This document shows positions 39,538 to 48,298 of a DNA stretch of 64,000 bases, in pieces (position 1 is the stretch's first letter; each line of letters begins with the position of its first letter). The stretch is from Bacillus andreraoultii (GTDB lineage Bacteria > Bacillota > Bacilli > Bacillales > Caldibacillaceae): assembly GCF_001244735.1 (NCBI RefSeq), contig NZ_LN868937.1, positions 231,876-295,875 on the forward strand, in the 5' to 3' direction. The position numbers and the translations under genes are program-made. The notes beneath the pieces were generated by a model. That model ran no database searches, was not told where the DNA came from, and worked only from the letters and a program-made list of their open reading frames with translations.

Positions 39538-40052
39538 ACTTGTGGATAAAAATTTTTGTATAGAAATTGACGGTTATCATTTAAGTTAATATGTATAGGG
39601 TTTATCACTCTTTATTGAATGATTGGAAGCTTTAAGCTTAACTAATAGGGAAAAACCCTGATTTGAACAAGATATGAATCTACTAGATTGGGGATGGTTA
39701 TTGGGGAACGCTGTGAAGGATTTCACGACTCGTACTCACCTGAAAATATACGAGATCAAGTAAGAAACTTTTAATATTCCATACTTCTACCTATACTAGA
39801 AAGAGGGATTAGGTAGATTTTCTCCCTTGTTATAAACAGACTTATCCACAAACCCAACAAAGTTATAAACAAATTGTGGATAGTTTTCCTGTTTTATGAA
39901 AAAAGTAAAAGCAATTTTTTAAAGTAATGGATAAAAAGACATGTATAATAGGATGAGATATATTTTATTTTAGGAGCAAAGAAGGAGTAAGTTATGTTAA
40001 CAAAAATTTGGAAAGTGGATAACTATGTGGAAAACTTATACACATATCCACA
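39532..40052. promoter_or_regulatory. DnaA-box cluster upstream of and inside ywlC
   Basis: Perfect TTATCCACA-type boxes lie at 39541-39549 (reverse) and 39842-39850, and a consensus TTATACACA at 40036-40044. One-mismatch boxes lie at 39532-39540, 39875-39883, 40014-40022, 40026-40034 and 40044-40052. A further perfect box is at 40879-40887 inside ywlC. I recall ywlC as one of the B. subtilis DnaA-binding clusters outside oriC, so conservation is expected. Confidence 0.75.
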
Positions 40053-41037
40053 AATAAAAGAAGCTGCAAATGAGTTGAGAAAGAATGAACTTGTTGCTTT
40101 TCCAACTGAAACAGTATATGGCTTAGGGGCAAATGCACATAGTGACCATGCAGTTCAAAAAATTTACCGTGCAAAAGGGAGACCAAGTGATAATCCACTG
40201 ATTGTTCATATTAGTAAAAAGGAAGATGTAGATAAATATGCACTGGAAGTTCCTGAAAAGGCACGTAAATTAATAGAACAATTTTGGCCAGGACCGTTAA
40301 CAATTATATTAAATGTAAAACAGGGACTTTTATCAACATATGTGACAGCTGGACTTCCAACAGTTGGTATCCGCATGCCGTCCCACCCGGTTGCCTTAGC
40401 ATTAATTGAAGCGAGCGGTTTACCTATTGCTGCACCAAGTGCGAATCTTTCCGGTAAACCGAGCCCAACAACTTTTCAGCATGTAAACAACGATTTACAC
40501 GGAAAAATTGCAGGCATAGTAGATGGAGGAGAAACGGGTGTTGGTGTAGAATCGACAGTTATTGATTGTACTGAAGGGACCCCTGTTATTTTACGACCTG
40601 GTGGTGTCACAAGAGAAGAAATTGAAAATATCATCGGTCCTGTTGCAATGGATAAACAAGTTAAAGAGGTTGTTGATCAGCCGAAATCTCCGGGGATGAA
40701 GTACACACATTATGCACCAGATGCACCCATGTATTTAGTCGAAGGTTCACCAACATATATCCAACAACTTGTGAATAACTCACGAAACCAAGGGAAGAGG
40801 GTTGGAGTTTTAACAACAGATGAGCAAAAAAATTACTACAAAGCTGACGTGATTGTTTGTTGTGGAAAAAGAGATCATTTATCCACAGTAGCCCACAACT
40901 TATACAGTGCGTTACGCCAGTTCAATGATAAAAAGATTAATATTATATACAGCGAAACGTTTCCGCGAGAAGGTATTGGGGTTGCAATCATGAACAGGTT
41001 ATTAAAAGCAGCAGGGCATCGGGTAATAAAGGAATAA
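39994..41037 (+). CDS. ywlC: Threonylcarbamoyl-AMP synthase (Sua5/YwlC)
   Basis: Makes L-threonylcarbamoyladenylate for the t6A37 tRNA modification. The 347-residue protein has the YrdC domain (F-P-T-E-T-V-Y-G-L-G, K-G-R-P-S-D-N-P-L, S-A-N-L-S-G-K-P-S) and the C-terminal Sua5 domain after about residue 235 (K-S-P-G-M-K-Y-T-H-Y-A-P). The ATG follows GAAGGAG. The first 20 codons lie within the DnaA-box cluster, so DnaA may control expression. Confidence 0.95.
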   Translation: MLTKIWKVDNYVENLYTYPQIKEAANELRKNELVAFPTETVYGLGANAHSDHAVQKIYRAKGRPSDNPLIVHISKKEDVDKYALEVPEKARKLIEQFWPGPLTIILNVKQGLLSTYVTAGLPTVGIRMPSHPVALALIEASGLPIAAPSANLSGKPSPTTFQHVNNDLHGKIAGIVDGGETGVGVESTVIDCTEGTPVILRPGGVTREEIENIIGPVAMDKQVKEVVDQPKSPGMKYTHYAPDAPMYLVEGSPTYIQQLVNNSRNQGKRVGVLTTDEQKNYYKADVIVCCGKRDHLSTVAHNLYSALRQFNDKKINIIYSETFPREGIGVAIMNRLLKAAGHRVIKE

Positions 41038-41070
41038 TTTTTTGAAGTAAACGGACCAACATTTGGATAA

Positions 41071-41240
41071 GCCCATCACGAATAGTTTTTTGGGTACAGA
41101 TTTTTTTAGCCTTAACTTAACAGAGAATGCTAATAATCATGAGTAAAAATTCAGCCATAACTTAGGCAGAATGTTATTACCATGAGCACGGATTCAGCCA
41201 TAATTTAACACAGAACGCTATATACAAAAGTACAGATCCC
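41071..41240. repeat. Minisatellite 2: three and a half ~44-bp units
   Basis: Units at 41109-41153, 41154-41196 and 41197-41240 align as G-C-C-W-T-A-A-Y-T-T-A then C-A-G-A-R-Y-G-Y-T, ending in a GATTCA or GATCCC-like block. A partial unit precedes them (41071-41108). It fills half of the 355-bp ywlC-mntP space. No open frame. Confidence 0.65.
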
Positions 41241-41392
41241 GACCATATCTTTTATAGAAGACCGCTTTATTTAAAGTCAGACCTCAGTGCAATATTTATT
41301 GAAGCCTAAATAGAAAGCAAGTCTAATCCTTTAGAGCAAAGCATAAGTTTATAAAAGCTAGTCCAAGATTATGCGGTTTTAGGGGGAGTTAT

Positions 41393-41947
41393 ATGCATTC
41401 TATTTTGAGCGAGATATTCACACTAGCACTGATGGCCTTTGCGGTCGGGATGGATGCATTTTCTGTAGGGTTAGGTATGGGAATGGTTCCGATGCGGCTA
41501 AAGCAAATTATGAAAATTGGGTTCGTTGTTGGAAGTTTTCATATTTGGATGCCGCTATTAGGGATATTGGCGGGAAAAATGTTATCTGAACAATTAGGAA
41601 CGATTGCAACATATTCAGGTGGTGTACTATTAATCCTTATTGGTTTACATATGGTTGCTGTAAGCTTTAAAGAAGCCGATGAACCAAGTTTTAAACCGGT
41701 TGGCTTCGGACTTATTCTTTTTGCCACAAGTGTTAGTTTAGATAGTTTCCCATTAGGTTTAACCCTTGGAATATATGGTGCCAAAACAATGACCGTTGTT
41801 CTGATGTTTGGGTTTTTTGCTACCGTATTAACATGGGCGGGTCTTCTACTTGGAAGGAAGATCAAAGGAGTAATCGGAACATATAGTGAAGCTTTCGGTG
41901 GGTTTATCCTATTACTATTTGGCTTAAGGTTAATTTTTCCATTTTAA
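41393..41947 (+). CDS. mntP: Manganese efflux pump MntP
   Basis: Six-helix membrane exporter of Mn2+, 184 residues. The repeated halves each carry an acidic motif, A-V-G-M-D-A-F-S-V-G-L and S-V-S-L-D-S-F-P-L-G-L, typical of the family (YebN/YwlD). The ATG follows TTAGGGGGAG. I did not recognise a yybP-ykoY manganese riboswitch in the upstream 355 bp. Position between ywlC and ywlE matches B. subtilis. Confidence 0.93.
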   Translation: MHSILSEIFTLALMAFAVGMDAFSVGLGMGMVPMRLKQIMKIGFVVGSFHIWMPLLGILAGKMLSEQLGTIATYSGGVLLILIGLHMVAVSFKEADEPSFKPVGFGLILFATSVSLDSFPLGLTLGIYGAKTMTVVLMFGFFATVLTWAGLLLGRKIKGVIGTYSEAFGGFILLLFGLRLIFPF

Positions 41948-42096
41948 TCATTGTATCGCTCTTGAATGAGAAACGGAACAAGTAAACAAGCTATATAGCT
42001 TAAAATAGTTAAAAACAATTATTATATAAGAATCTTCTTAATAAAAACTTTCAATATGAACATCATTTTCGTATAATTAAATTAGGGGGATTTCTC

Positions 42097-42537
42097 TTGT
42101 CAAAAATTCTATTTGTATGCACAGGAAATACATGTCGTAGTCCGATGGCAGAAGCAATATTAAAACATTTAAATAAAGATGTCGAGGTAAAGTCAGCTGG
42201 TATTTTTGCAACAGCTGGTGCGGATTGCTCTTTATTTGCAAAAGAAGTACTAAAAGAACAGAACATTGAACATACTCATCAATCCAGACCATTAACATTA
42301 GCTGAATTGGATTGGGCGGATCTTGTTTTAACGATGACAAACGCACATAAAAATGTTATTCATCAACAATATCCACAATATAGGAATAAAGTGTATACGT
42401 TAAAGGAATATATTAATAATGATTCACAAGATGTGTTTGATCCATACGGTGGTTCCTTAGAAACGTATCGTTATACATATAAAGAATTATATGAATTACT
42501 AGAAAAACTTCAAGAAAAACTGAACATGAAGCGATGA
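42097..42537 (+). CDS. ywlE: Protein arginine phosphatase YwlE
   Basis: Removes phosphate from arginines phosphorylated by McsB, opposing ClpCP targeting. It is a low-molecular-weight phosphatase of 146 residues with the P-loop C8-T-G-N-T-C-R14. The threonine in the loop (T12) is the residue that selects phosphoarginine in YwlE. The general acid Asp is in D-P-Y-G-G near residue 115. TTG start with TTAGGGGGAT upstream. Confidence 0.93.
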   Translation: MSKILFVCTGNTCRSPMAEAILKHLNKDVEVKSAGIFATAGADCSLFAKEVLKEQNIEHTHQSRPLTLAELDWADLVLTMTNAHKNVIHQQYPQYRNKVYTLKEYINNDSQDVFDPYGGSLETYRYTYKELYELLEKLQEKLNMKR

Positions 42538-42588
42538 ATCAAGTGCAAAGGGAGAGTCGTATGAGTAGCGATAAAAGGGGGAAATGGG

Positions 42589-43881
42589 ATGGACCAGAAG
42601 AAATACAAATTCAGTCTTCGTAAAAAACTTGTCTTTTTTACAACAGCACTCGCTATAATAACATATTCAACAAGCGCAATTTTTATATACATCCTTTATC
42701 CATTATTATTTAAAGATTTATTTAATCAATTTGTATTTACGATTGGGACATTAACGCTTGGCATTATCTGGTCCGGTATTTTAGCATATTTTGCAGCAAT
42801 CCTCATTGTGAAACCGTTAAAAGAGTTGGAAAAGGCTGCAATTGAGGCAGCGAGTGGGGATATAACGAAAAATGTTGTAGTTTCCAAGTCAGATGATGAA
42901 ATTCGGGCTGTTGGATTAGCTTTTAACTTCATGCTTGAAAATATCCGGAAACTTGTAAAACAAATCGATATGAATTTTACCCAAACAAATGAAAAAGTAG
43001 TGTTAATTACGCAAGAATCGATGAAAGCAGCAGAACAGGCTGAGAATATTGCAACAACAATTACGGAGATTTCTAAAGGAGCTGAGAACTCAGCCGAGTC
43101 CATTCAAAATACAGCGGAATCGATTGAAGATGTGATTACGATTGCGATGGATGTTCAAGAGAAGGCAAAGAGTTCGGAACAAATATCTAACGAAATGATT
43201 GAAATTCTCCAAGAAAGTAGACAAGCGATTTTATCGTTAATCAACGGGATTGAGGAATTAGCTCGCACGAATAAAGCTTCATTAAAATCGGTGAACCGCC
43301 TTGCAGAAAATGCAGAACAAGTAGGACATATTATTCAATTAGTTGGAGATATCGCAAATCAGACAAATCTATTGGCGTTAAATGCATCAATAGAAGCTGC
43401 TCGCGCTGGGGAACATGGACGTGGCTTTGCTGTTGTCGCAGAGGAAGTCCGTAAATTAGCTGATGAAAGTGCAAAAGCAGTTAGTGGAATTACTGAGTTA
43501 CTAAACAATATTCAAAATGAAGTGAGACAAGTTGTTAGTCAAATATCTCAACAAGTGGAATCCGTTGATCAGGAAGTTGTAAAAGGTGCTTCCACAAATC
43601 ATATGATGGAAACGATGACGAATACCATTTATCAAGTTGCCGATGCAGTGAAAAATATTTCAATACAAGTTGACAGGCAGATGGACAGCATTCGTAATAC
43701 TTCCATTCAGTCACAAGAAGTATCTGCCATTGCCGAGCAAACATCTGCAGGGGCTGAGGAAGTTGCGGCTTCTACACAAGAACAAACGTATGTTATTGCT
43801 AATGTAGAAGGTATCGCAACCGAGCTCAATGAATTGGCAAATAAGTTAAAACAAACGATTACTCAATTTAAAGTTAATTAA
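42589..43881 (+). CDS. Methyl-accepting chemotaxis protein without a periplasmic sensor
   Basis: A 430-residue chemoreceptor. Two membrane helices (about 15-36 and 44-68) are joined by only a few residues, so there is no extracellular ligand domain. A HAMP domain (about 70-122) and the signalling domain follow, with the hairpin tip [26 protein letters not shown] split around residue 255-285. Such receptors respond to internal cues, membrane state or partner proteins. Located between ywlE and rpiB with its own terminator. ATG with GGGGGAAATGGG upstream. Confidence 0.9.
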   Translation: MDQKKYKFSLRKKLVFFTTALAIITYSTSAIFIYILYPLLFKDLFNQFVFTIGTLTLGIIWSGILAYFAAILIVKPLKELEKAAIEAASGDITKNVVVSKSDDEIRAVGLAFNFMLENIRKLVKQIDMNFTQTNEKVVLITQESMKAAEQAENIATTITEISKGAENSAESIQNTAESIEDVITIAMDVQEKAKSSEQISNEMIEILQESRQAILSLINGIEELARTNKASLKSVNRLAENAEQVGHIIQLVGDIANQTNLLALNASIEAARAGEHGRGFAVVAEEVRKLADESAKAVSGITELLNNIQNEVRQVVSQISQQVESVDQEVVKGASTNHMMETMTNTIYQVADAVKNISIQVDRQMDSIRNTSIQSQEVSAIAEQTSAGAEEVAASTQEQTYVIANVEGIATELNELANKLKQTITQFKVN

Positions 43882-43890
43882 AATTATTTA

Positions 43891-43918
43891 GGTAGCTGTA
43901 TTCGGCTGCCTTTTTTGG
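43891..43918 (+). terminator. Terminator of the MCP gene
   Basis: GGTAGC/GCTGCC stem (43891-43896, 43905-43910) followed by TTTTTT. Confidence 0.8.
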
Positions 43919-43989
43919 CTTATAGAAAGGGCTGTGCGAAAAGGGGATTTCCCAAAAAAACTGTGATTTATGACTTTCTGGACGCCCCT

Positions 43990-44097
43990 TCCTATACGCA
44001 TAAGCGCACAAGGAAGGCTCTAGCACCGAAAAAAAGCTTTTTCGGGGAACTCTAGTCTCTTGGTTGCCTGAAGGCTTGGTTTTCTTTGTTGGGCTAC
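43990..44097. repeat. Dispersed repeat family 2, copy 2
   Basis: Shares CTATACGCATAAGCGCA exactly with copy 1 (35708-35724), then a GCCTGAAGGCTTGG block and TTTTCTTTG. Between them this copy has an extra CACCGAAAAAAAGC/GCTTTTTCGGGG hairpin. Confidence 0.5.
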
Positions 44098-44123
44098 CAT
44101 GGAAAAAGGACGTTTCACTAAGT

Positions 44124-44250
44124 GTAGACGCCCAAATTGAGGTGAAAAAGGATAAAAAGGTCATCTAGAGCAGTTGTAGAGCCCGAATCGCGGTCAAAAG
44201 GGATAAAAAGGTCATCTAGAATAGTAGTAATAGGCGCCAACTCATGGTCA
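44124..44250. repeat. Minisatellite 3: two and a half ~52-bp units
   Basis: Units start at 44124 and 44176 with a partial third at about 44227. Both full units contain GGATAAAAAGGTCATCTAGA exactly and a GCCCRAATYG block. The unit length equals that of minisatellite 1. Confidence 0.65.
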
Positions 44251-44313
44251 ATCGAATTGAAGTGATCATGGGCCACCTCCACATCTCCATCTCCACACCT
44301 AAAAAACCTAAAA

Positions 44314-44348
44314 AACGGACAAGCCCATTCATACGAAGCTTGTCCGTT
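44314..44348 (-). terminator. Terminator-like hairpin, minus orientation
   Basis: AACGGACAAGC/GCTTGTCCGTT, 11-bp perfect stem; T-run follows only on the minus strand. No gene upstream on that strand, so its use is unclear. Confidence 0.5.
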
Positions 44349-44571
44349 GTGTTATTCATATTCGCAAATTCGAATTTCACTTTCAGAGTCAAAGAAGTAT
44401 GCTTTGTTCGTAGAAAGGCTGTAACGAGAAGTCTTCTGAAAACCTCGGAAAAGCATCCGACAAAAGCCACACTAGGAATACGAACAAAGTTTCATGAAAA
44501 CAATTAAATAAGATGATAAAATGAAGCTAGAGATTTATACTAAGTGTAGAAACATATTCGAGGTGAATAGA

Positions 44572-45015
44572 ATGAAGGTAGCTGTCGCTGCAGACCATGG
44601 TGGGATTCATTTAAAAGAAGAAATTGTCGATTTGTTAAAAGAACTAGAAATCGAATACGAGGATTTTGGTTGTAATTGTGAGACATCCGTTGACTATCCA
44701 GATTATGCTTTACCAGTTGCGGAAAAAGTTGCAAAAGGGGAATTTGACCGAGCTATTTTAATTTGTGGGACAGGAATTGGTATGAGTATTGCTGCAAATA
44801 AAGTAAAAGGGATTCGCTGTGCTTTATGTCATGACGTCTTTAGTGCTAAAGCGACTCGTGAACATAATGATACGAATGTTTTATCGATGGGAGAACGTGT
44901 CATTGGTGCTGGACTTGCCCGTGAAATTGCAAGAACGTGGTTAACAACTGAGTTTACTGGTGGGAGACATCAACGCCGAATTGGCAAAATTGATGAATAC
45001 GAAAACAAACAATAA
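44572..45015 (+). CDS. rpiB: Ribose 5-phosphate isomerase B
   Basis: Pentose-phosphate enzyme of 147 residues (YwlF). The start M-K-V-A-V-A-A-D-H-G-G has the substrate-binding D-H. The G-T-G-I-G-M-S-I-A-A-N-K-V loop and C-H-D-V-F-S-A-K (active-site Cys in other family members) are present. The ATG at 44572 is 6 bp after GAGGTGA; the 17 extra codons of the longer frame are not conserved. Confidence 0.94.
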   Translation: MKVAVAADHGGIHLKEEIVDLLKELEIEYEDFGCNCETSVDYPDYALPVAEKVAKGEFDRAILICGTGIGMSIAANKVKGIRCALCHDVFSAKATREHNDTNVLSMGERVIGAGLAREIARTWLTTEFTGGRHQRRIGKIDEYENKQ

Positions 45016-45039
45016 AACGTAATATCAAGTCATTTTATA

Positions 45040-45190
45040 GGCTGTTTAAACTTTCCTTATCCTTGGAAAAGACGAGTCGCATTTTCCTTCGTGCGATGTA
45101 AATTCGAGGAAGACTATTCAAAGTACTGGCGGGTAGTGTCCGCTTTTAGCGAATAATAGCAAAGTTTACGCATCGTCATAAACCTTACAA
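45040..45190. repeat. MITE-like element copy B (diverged)
   Basis: Begins GGCTGTTTAAAC and contains GTCGCATTTTCC and GTCCGCTTTTAGCGAATAAT, similar to GTTCGCCTTAGAGAATAA in copy C (62978-62995). The right inverted end is not recognisable. Confidence 0.4.
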
Positions 45191-45264
45191 CCTGCTACTT
45201 ACTCATTAGGGGAAACTAGAATAGTCTAGTAAGCCCCGTTTCTAATTTTAAGAGGTGAAAAAAT

Positions 45265-45834
45265 ATGGACGTTACATTGTGGAGAAAAGAATGTCAACAA
45301 ATTTTTGCAGAGTTTCAGCAACAAATGACAGCAACGAAACATCGGGTACTTGTCATCGGTTGTTCTACTTCAGAGATTGCTGGTGAAAAGATTGGCACAA
45401 GTGGTTCAATGCAAGTAGCCGAAATCGTCTATCAAGAAGCGGAACAGTTTGCAAAAAGAACGGGCATGTTTCTCGCTTTTCAATGTTGTGAGCATTTGAA
45501 TCGCACTTTAGTCGTCGAGAAAGAAATTGCGGAACGATTCAATCTCGAGATTGTTTCGGTTATCCCCGTACCAAGTGCGGGTGGTTCGATGGCTTCATAT
45601 GCCTACCAACAGATGAAAGATCCTGTTGTTGTTGAGTTTATTCAAGCGGATTTTGGGATAGACATTGGTGACACATTTATTGGAATGCATTTGAAACATG
45701 TTGCGGTTCCAGTACGGGTCTCACGAAATTCAATTGGTGATGCGCATGTAACGTTAGCAAAAACTCGACCAAAATTAATTGGAGGAGAACGAGCTGTCTA
45801 TCATTTAAATAGAGAGGAATATTCGTGTTTTTAA
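45265..45834 (+). CDS. ywlG: DUF436 (TIGR01440) family protein YwlG
   Basis: A 189-residue protein of the YwlG family, conserved next to glyA. Typical segments are [19 protein letters not shown] (residues about 30-48), [10 protein letters not shown] and I-P-V-P-S-A-G-G-S. The function is unknown; it may bind a nucleotide or aminoglycoside-like ligand in the first loop, but that is not shown. ATG with AGAGGTG upstream. Confidence 0.88.
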   Translation: MDVTLWRKECQQIFAEFQQQMTATKHRVLVIGCSTSEIAGEKIGTSGSMQVAEIVYQEAEQFAKRTGMFLAFQCCEHLNRTLVVEKEIAERFNLEIVSVIPVPSAGGSMASYAYQQMKDPVVVEFIQADFGIDIGDTFIGMHLKHVAVPVRVSRNSIGDAHVTLAKTRPKLIGGERAVYHLNREEYSCF

Positions 45835-45875
45835 ATGAACAAATCATACTCTTTTACATCTATTTGTATAGAATG

Positions 45876-45912
45876 CCCTTCGTAATTGGATAAATCGACG
45901 AAGGGTTATTTA
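45876..45912 (+). terminator. Terminator of ywlG
   Basis: CCCTTCGT/ACGAAGGG stem (45876-45883, 45898-45905) followed by TTATTT. Confidence 0.65.
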
Positions 45913-46090
45913 CTGTTATTAATGGGCATTTTTGAAACACGAACATTTTTTAATATTAAGATGATTAAAATTAGTATTTCCCTAAAATAAAAACCATGAT
46001 AAAATAAAAGAGGATTAAGTTTTAGAATAATATGCACTTTTTGTAAACCGTATTCGTGTAAGTTTACTTATCTGAAAGGGGATTAGAAAA

Positions 46091-47332
46091 ATGAGTCAAA
46101 TTGCCAAGCAGGATGAAGCTGTATTTAAAGCGATTCAAGATGAATTGAAACGTCAACAAATGAAAATTGAATTAATTGCCTCGGAAAACTTTGTATCGGA
46201 AGCTGTCATGGAAGCTCAAGGTTCTGTATTAACGAATAAATATGCTGAAGGATATCCAGGTCGCAGGTATTATGGTGGCTGTGAGTATGTTGATGTTGTG
46301 GAAGATTTAGCGAGAGATCGGGCGAAGGAAATCTTCGGAGCAGATCATGCGAATGTTCAACCACATTCTGGAGCTCAAGCAAATATGGCTGTCTATTTTT
46401 CAATATTACAACCAGGTGATACAGTACTAGGAATGAACTTATCACATGGTGGACATTTGACTCATGGAAGTCCAGTAAACTTTAGTGGAAAACTGTACAA
46501 CTTTGTGGACTACGGTGTAGATGAACAAACAGAAACGATTAATTATGAAGATGTACTTGAAAAATCTCGTACATATAAACCAAAACTCATTGTTGCTGGG
46601 GCAAGTGCTTATCCACGGGTTATTGATTTTAAAAAGTTCCGTGAAATAGCAGATGAGGTAGGTGCCTATTTCATGGTCGATATGGCGCATATTGCAGGGC
46701 TAGTTGCAGTTGGTCTTCATCCGAACCCAGTGCCATATGCAGATTTTGTAACGACAACAACGCATAAAACATTACGCGGACCTCGTGGAGGGATGATTCT
46801 TTGCAAAGAACAATATGCGAAACAAATAGATAAATCTATATTCCCTGGTATTCAAGGTGGTCCATTGATGCATGTCATTGCAGCAAAAGCAGTAGCCTTT
46901 GGAGAAGCATTACAACCAAATTTTAAAACCTATATCGAACATGTTGTGGAAAATGCAAAACAACTTGGCGAAACATTAGTAGAAGAAGGATTGCGTCTCG
47001 TATCAGGTGGTACGGATAATCATTTATTACTCGTTGATGTACGTCCACTCGGATTAACGGGTGATGTGGCTGAACATGTATTAGATGAAGTCGGAATTAC
47101 TTGTAATAAAAATACAATTCCTTATGATCCGGAACGTCCGAATGTAACAAGTGGAATTCGCCTTGGATCAGCAGCAGTTACTTCTCGTGGTTTTACAAAA
47201 GCGGATATGGTTGAAGTCGGTAAAATCATCGCGAAAACGTTGAAAAACCATGAAGATGCGAATGTATTAGCAGAATCCAGAGCACGTGTTTTAGCATTAA
47301 ATGGAAACCATCCTTTATATTCAAATAAATAA
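46091..47332 (+). CDS. glyA: Serine hydroxymethyltransferase
   Basis: PLP enzyme converting serine and THF to glycine and methylene-THF; 413 residues. The PLP lysine is K226 in [14 protein letters not shown]. Other signatures are E-N-F-V-S near the N-terminus and [11 protein letters not shown] with GAAAGGGGAT upstream. In B. subtilis upp follows glyA; here 10.8 kb lies between them. Confidence 0.97.
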   Translation: MSQIAKQDEAVFKAIQDELKRQQMKIELIASENFVSEAVMEAQGSVLTNKYAEGYPGRRYYGGCEYVDVVEDLARDRAKEIFGADHANVQPHSGAQANMAVYFSILQPGDTVLGMNLSHGGHLTHGSPVNFSGKLYNFVDYGVDEQTETINYEDVLEKSRTYKPKLIVAGASAYPRVIDFKKFREIADEVGAYFMVDMAHIAGLVAVGLHPNPVPYADFVTTTTHKTLRGPRGGMILCKEQYAKQIDKSIFPGIQGGPLMHVIAAKAVAFGEALQPNFKTYIEHVVENAKQLGETLVEEGLRLVSGGTDNHLLLVDVRPLGLTGDVAEHVLDEVGITCNKNTIPYDPERPNVTSGIRLGSAAVTSRGFTKADMVEVGKIIAKTLKNHEDANVLAESRARVLALNGNHPLYSNK

Positions 47333-47336
47333 TAGT

Positions 47337-47385
47337 AAAGGGGCTATCTAGAAAGTCGTATTTCGATTTCTCGAGCCCCTTTTCA
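47337..47385. terminator. Bidirectional terminator between glyA and the hydrolase
   Basis: AAAGGGGCT/AGCCCCTTTT outer stem (47337-47345, 47374-47383) with an inner stem, between convergent genes. Confidence 0.8.
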
Positions 47386-47425
47386 TAGTTCAAAATAAAG
47401 TTCCATCATAAGTTCTAACAACTTT

Positions 47426-48286
47426 TTAGATTACATATGCCTCCAAAAACTGTACCATCCTTTCATATAGCTCCGTTGATTCCGGTAATTGTGTATTTCG
47501 ATCGTAATCATGTTCGAGACCATGAACCGTAAATAATTCATTGACAGGAATTATTTTCGACAATTTTTCAGTAATTTGATATGGGACATCTTGGTCATCT
47601 GTACTGGCCGTTAAAAATGTTGGTGGTAACTGTTTTAGTTCCTCCTCGGTTAATGAGTAGTCAGATAAAGAATCGGTTTCATTTAATAATGAGTAGACCC
47701 ATTTTCCTGTTTGTCGATAATAAACATATAAGGAATAGCGCTTTTCTAACTCTCCATGAACAATCGGTTTGTCTGAAATTAAGTTTTGAATCGCTCCATA
47801 TTGGAATTTCGGGAATTTTAAATAATGACGATTTGGACCTTTAAGGATTCCGTTCATTAAAGAATAGTAACCATATAGACTAATGATGGCTTTCGGTTGT
47901 TTAGGTAAAAATCCTTTATTTACTAATAAACTTAAATAAGCACCACTCGAACGACCAAATAATATAAAGTCTGTTGATTGAAGATTGAATTCTTTTTGGG
48001 CATGGTCAATAAACCAGTTAATAGCATCAGAAACAGATTGAATAATATGACCTAATTTTGTTTCTGGCGCTAAAGGATAATCGATGGAGAAAAAATCATA
48101 ACCGTGCGCTGTTAGTTGTTGAATATACATATCAGGTAAATCCATTCGATGACCATAGACGAGCCCGCCGCCATGGATATAAATGATCGTCATATTTTTC
48201 CTGTTATCATCGGCTTGAATAAACGAAGCCTCTAAAGGAACTTGATTAATTTCCCCGTATTGTATTGTTTTTATTACATTTTCCAT
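47426..48286 (-). CDS. Alpha/beta hydrolase of the accessory island
   Basis: A 286-residue hydrolase of the hormone-sensitive-lipase-like group. The oxyanion motif is H-G-G-G (38-41), the nucleophile elbow G-R-S-S-G (Ser113), with the acid in T-D-D-Q-D-V-P-Y and the His in G-L-E-H-D-Y. No signal peptide. It lies 12 bp downstream of the PucR gene and is probably co-transcribed with it. It may release a carboxylic acid or amide substrate for the divergent operon; that is inference. ATG with AAGGAGC upstream. Confidence 0.82.
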   Translation of the reverse strand: MENVIKTIQYGEINQVPLEASFIQADDNRKNMTIIYIHGGGLVYGHRMDLPDMYIQQLTAHGYDFFSIDYPLAPETKLGHIIQSVSDAINWFIDHAQKEFNLQSTDFILFGRSSGAYLSLLVNKGFLPKQPKAIISLYGYYSLMNGILKGPNRHYLKFPKFQYGAIQNLISDKPIVHGELEKRYSLYVYYRQTGKWVYSLLNETDSLSDYSLTEEELKQLPPTFLTASTDDQDVPYQITEKLSKIIPVNELFTVHGLEHDYDRNTQLPESTELYERMVQFLEAYVI

Positions 48287-48298
48287 TGTCTTTGCTCC

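Larger units (their letters stand above)
43882..44571. other. 690-bp repeat-rich intergenic region
   Basis: Holds the MCP terminator, family-2 repeat copy 2 (43990-44097), minisatellite 3 (44124-44250) and a perfect 11-bp hairpin at 44314-44348. No credible gene; a 34-codon minus-strand frame (44352-44456) lacks a ribosome-binding site. Confidence 0.6.

Noticed and set aside
44352-44456. Minus-strand 34-codon frame ending just before a minus-oriented terminator hairpin
   Set aside because: No ribosome-binding site and no recognised similarity; kept only as a note because a terminator follows it.
44244-44507. Plus-strand 87-codon frame in the repeat-rich gap before rpiB
   Set aside because: It crosses the terminator hairpin, lacks a ribosome-binding site and has low-complexity K/P/S composition.
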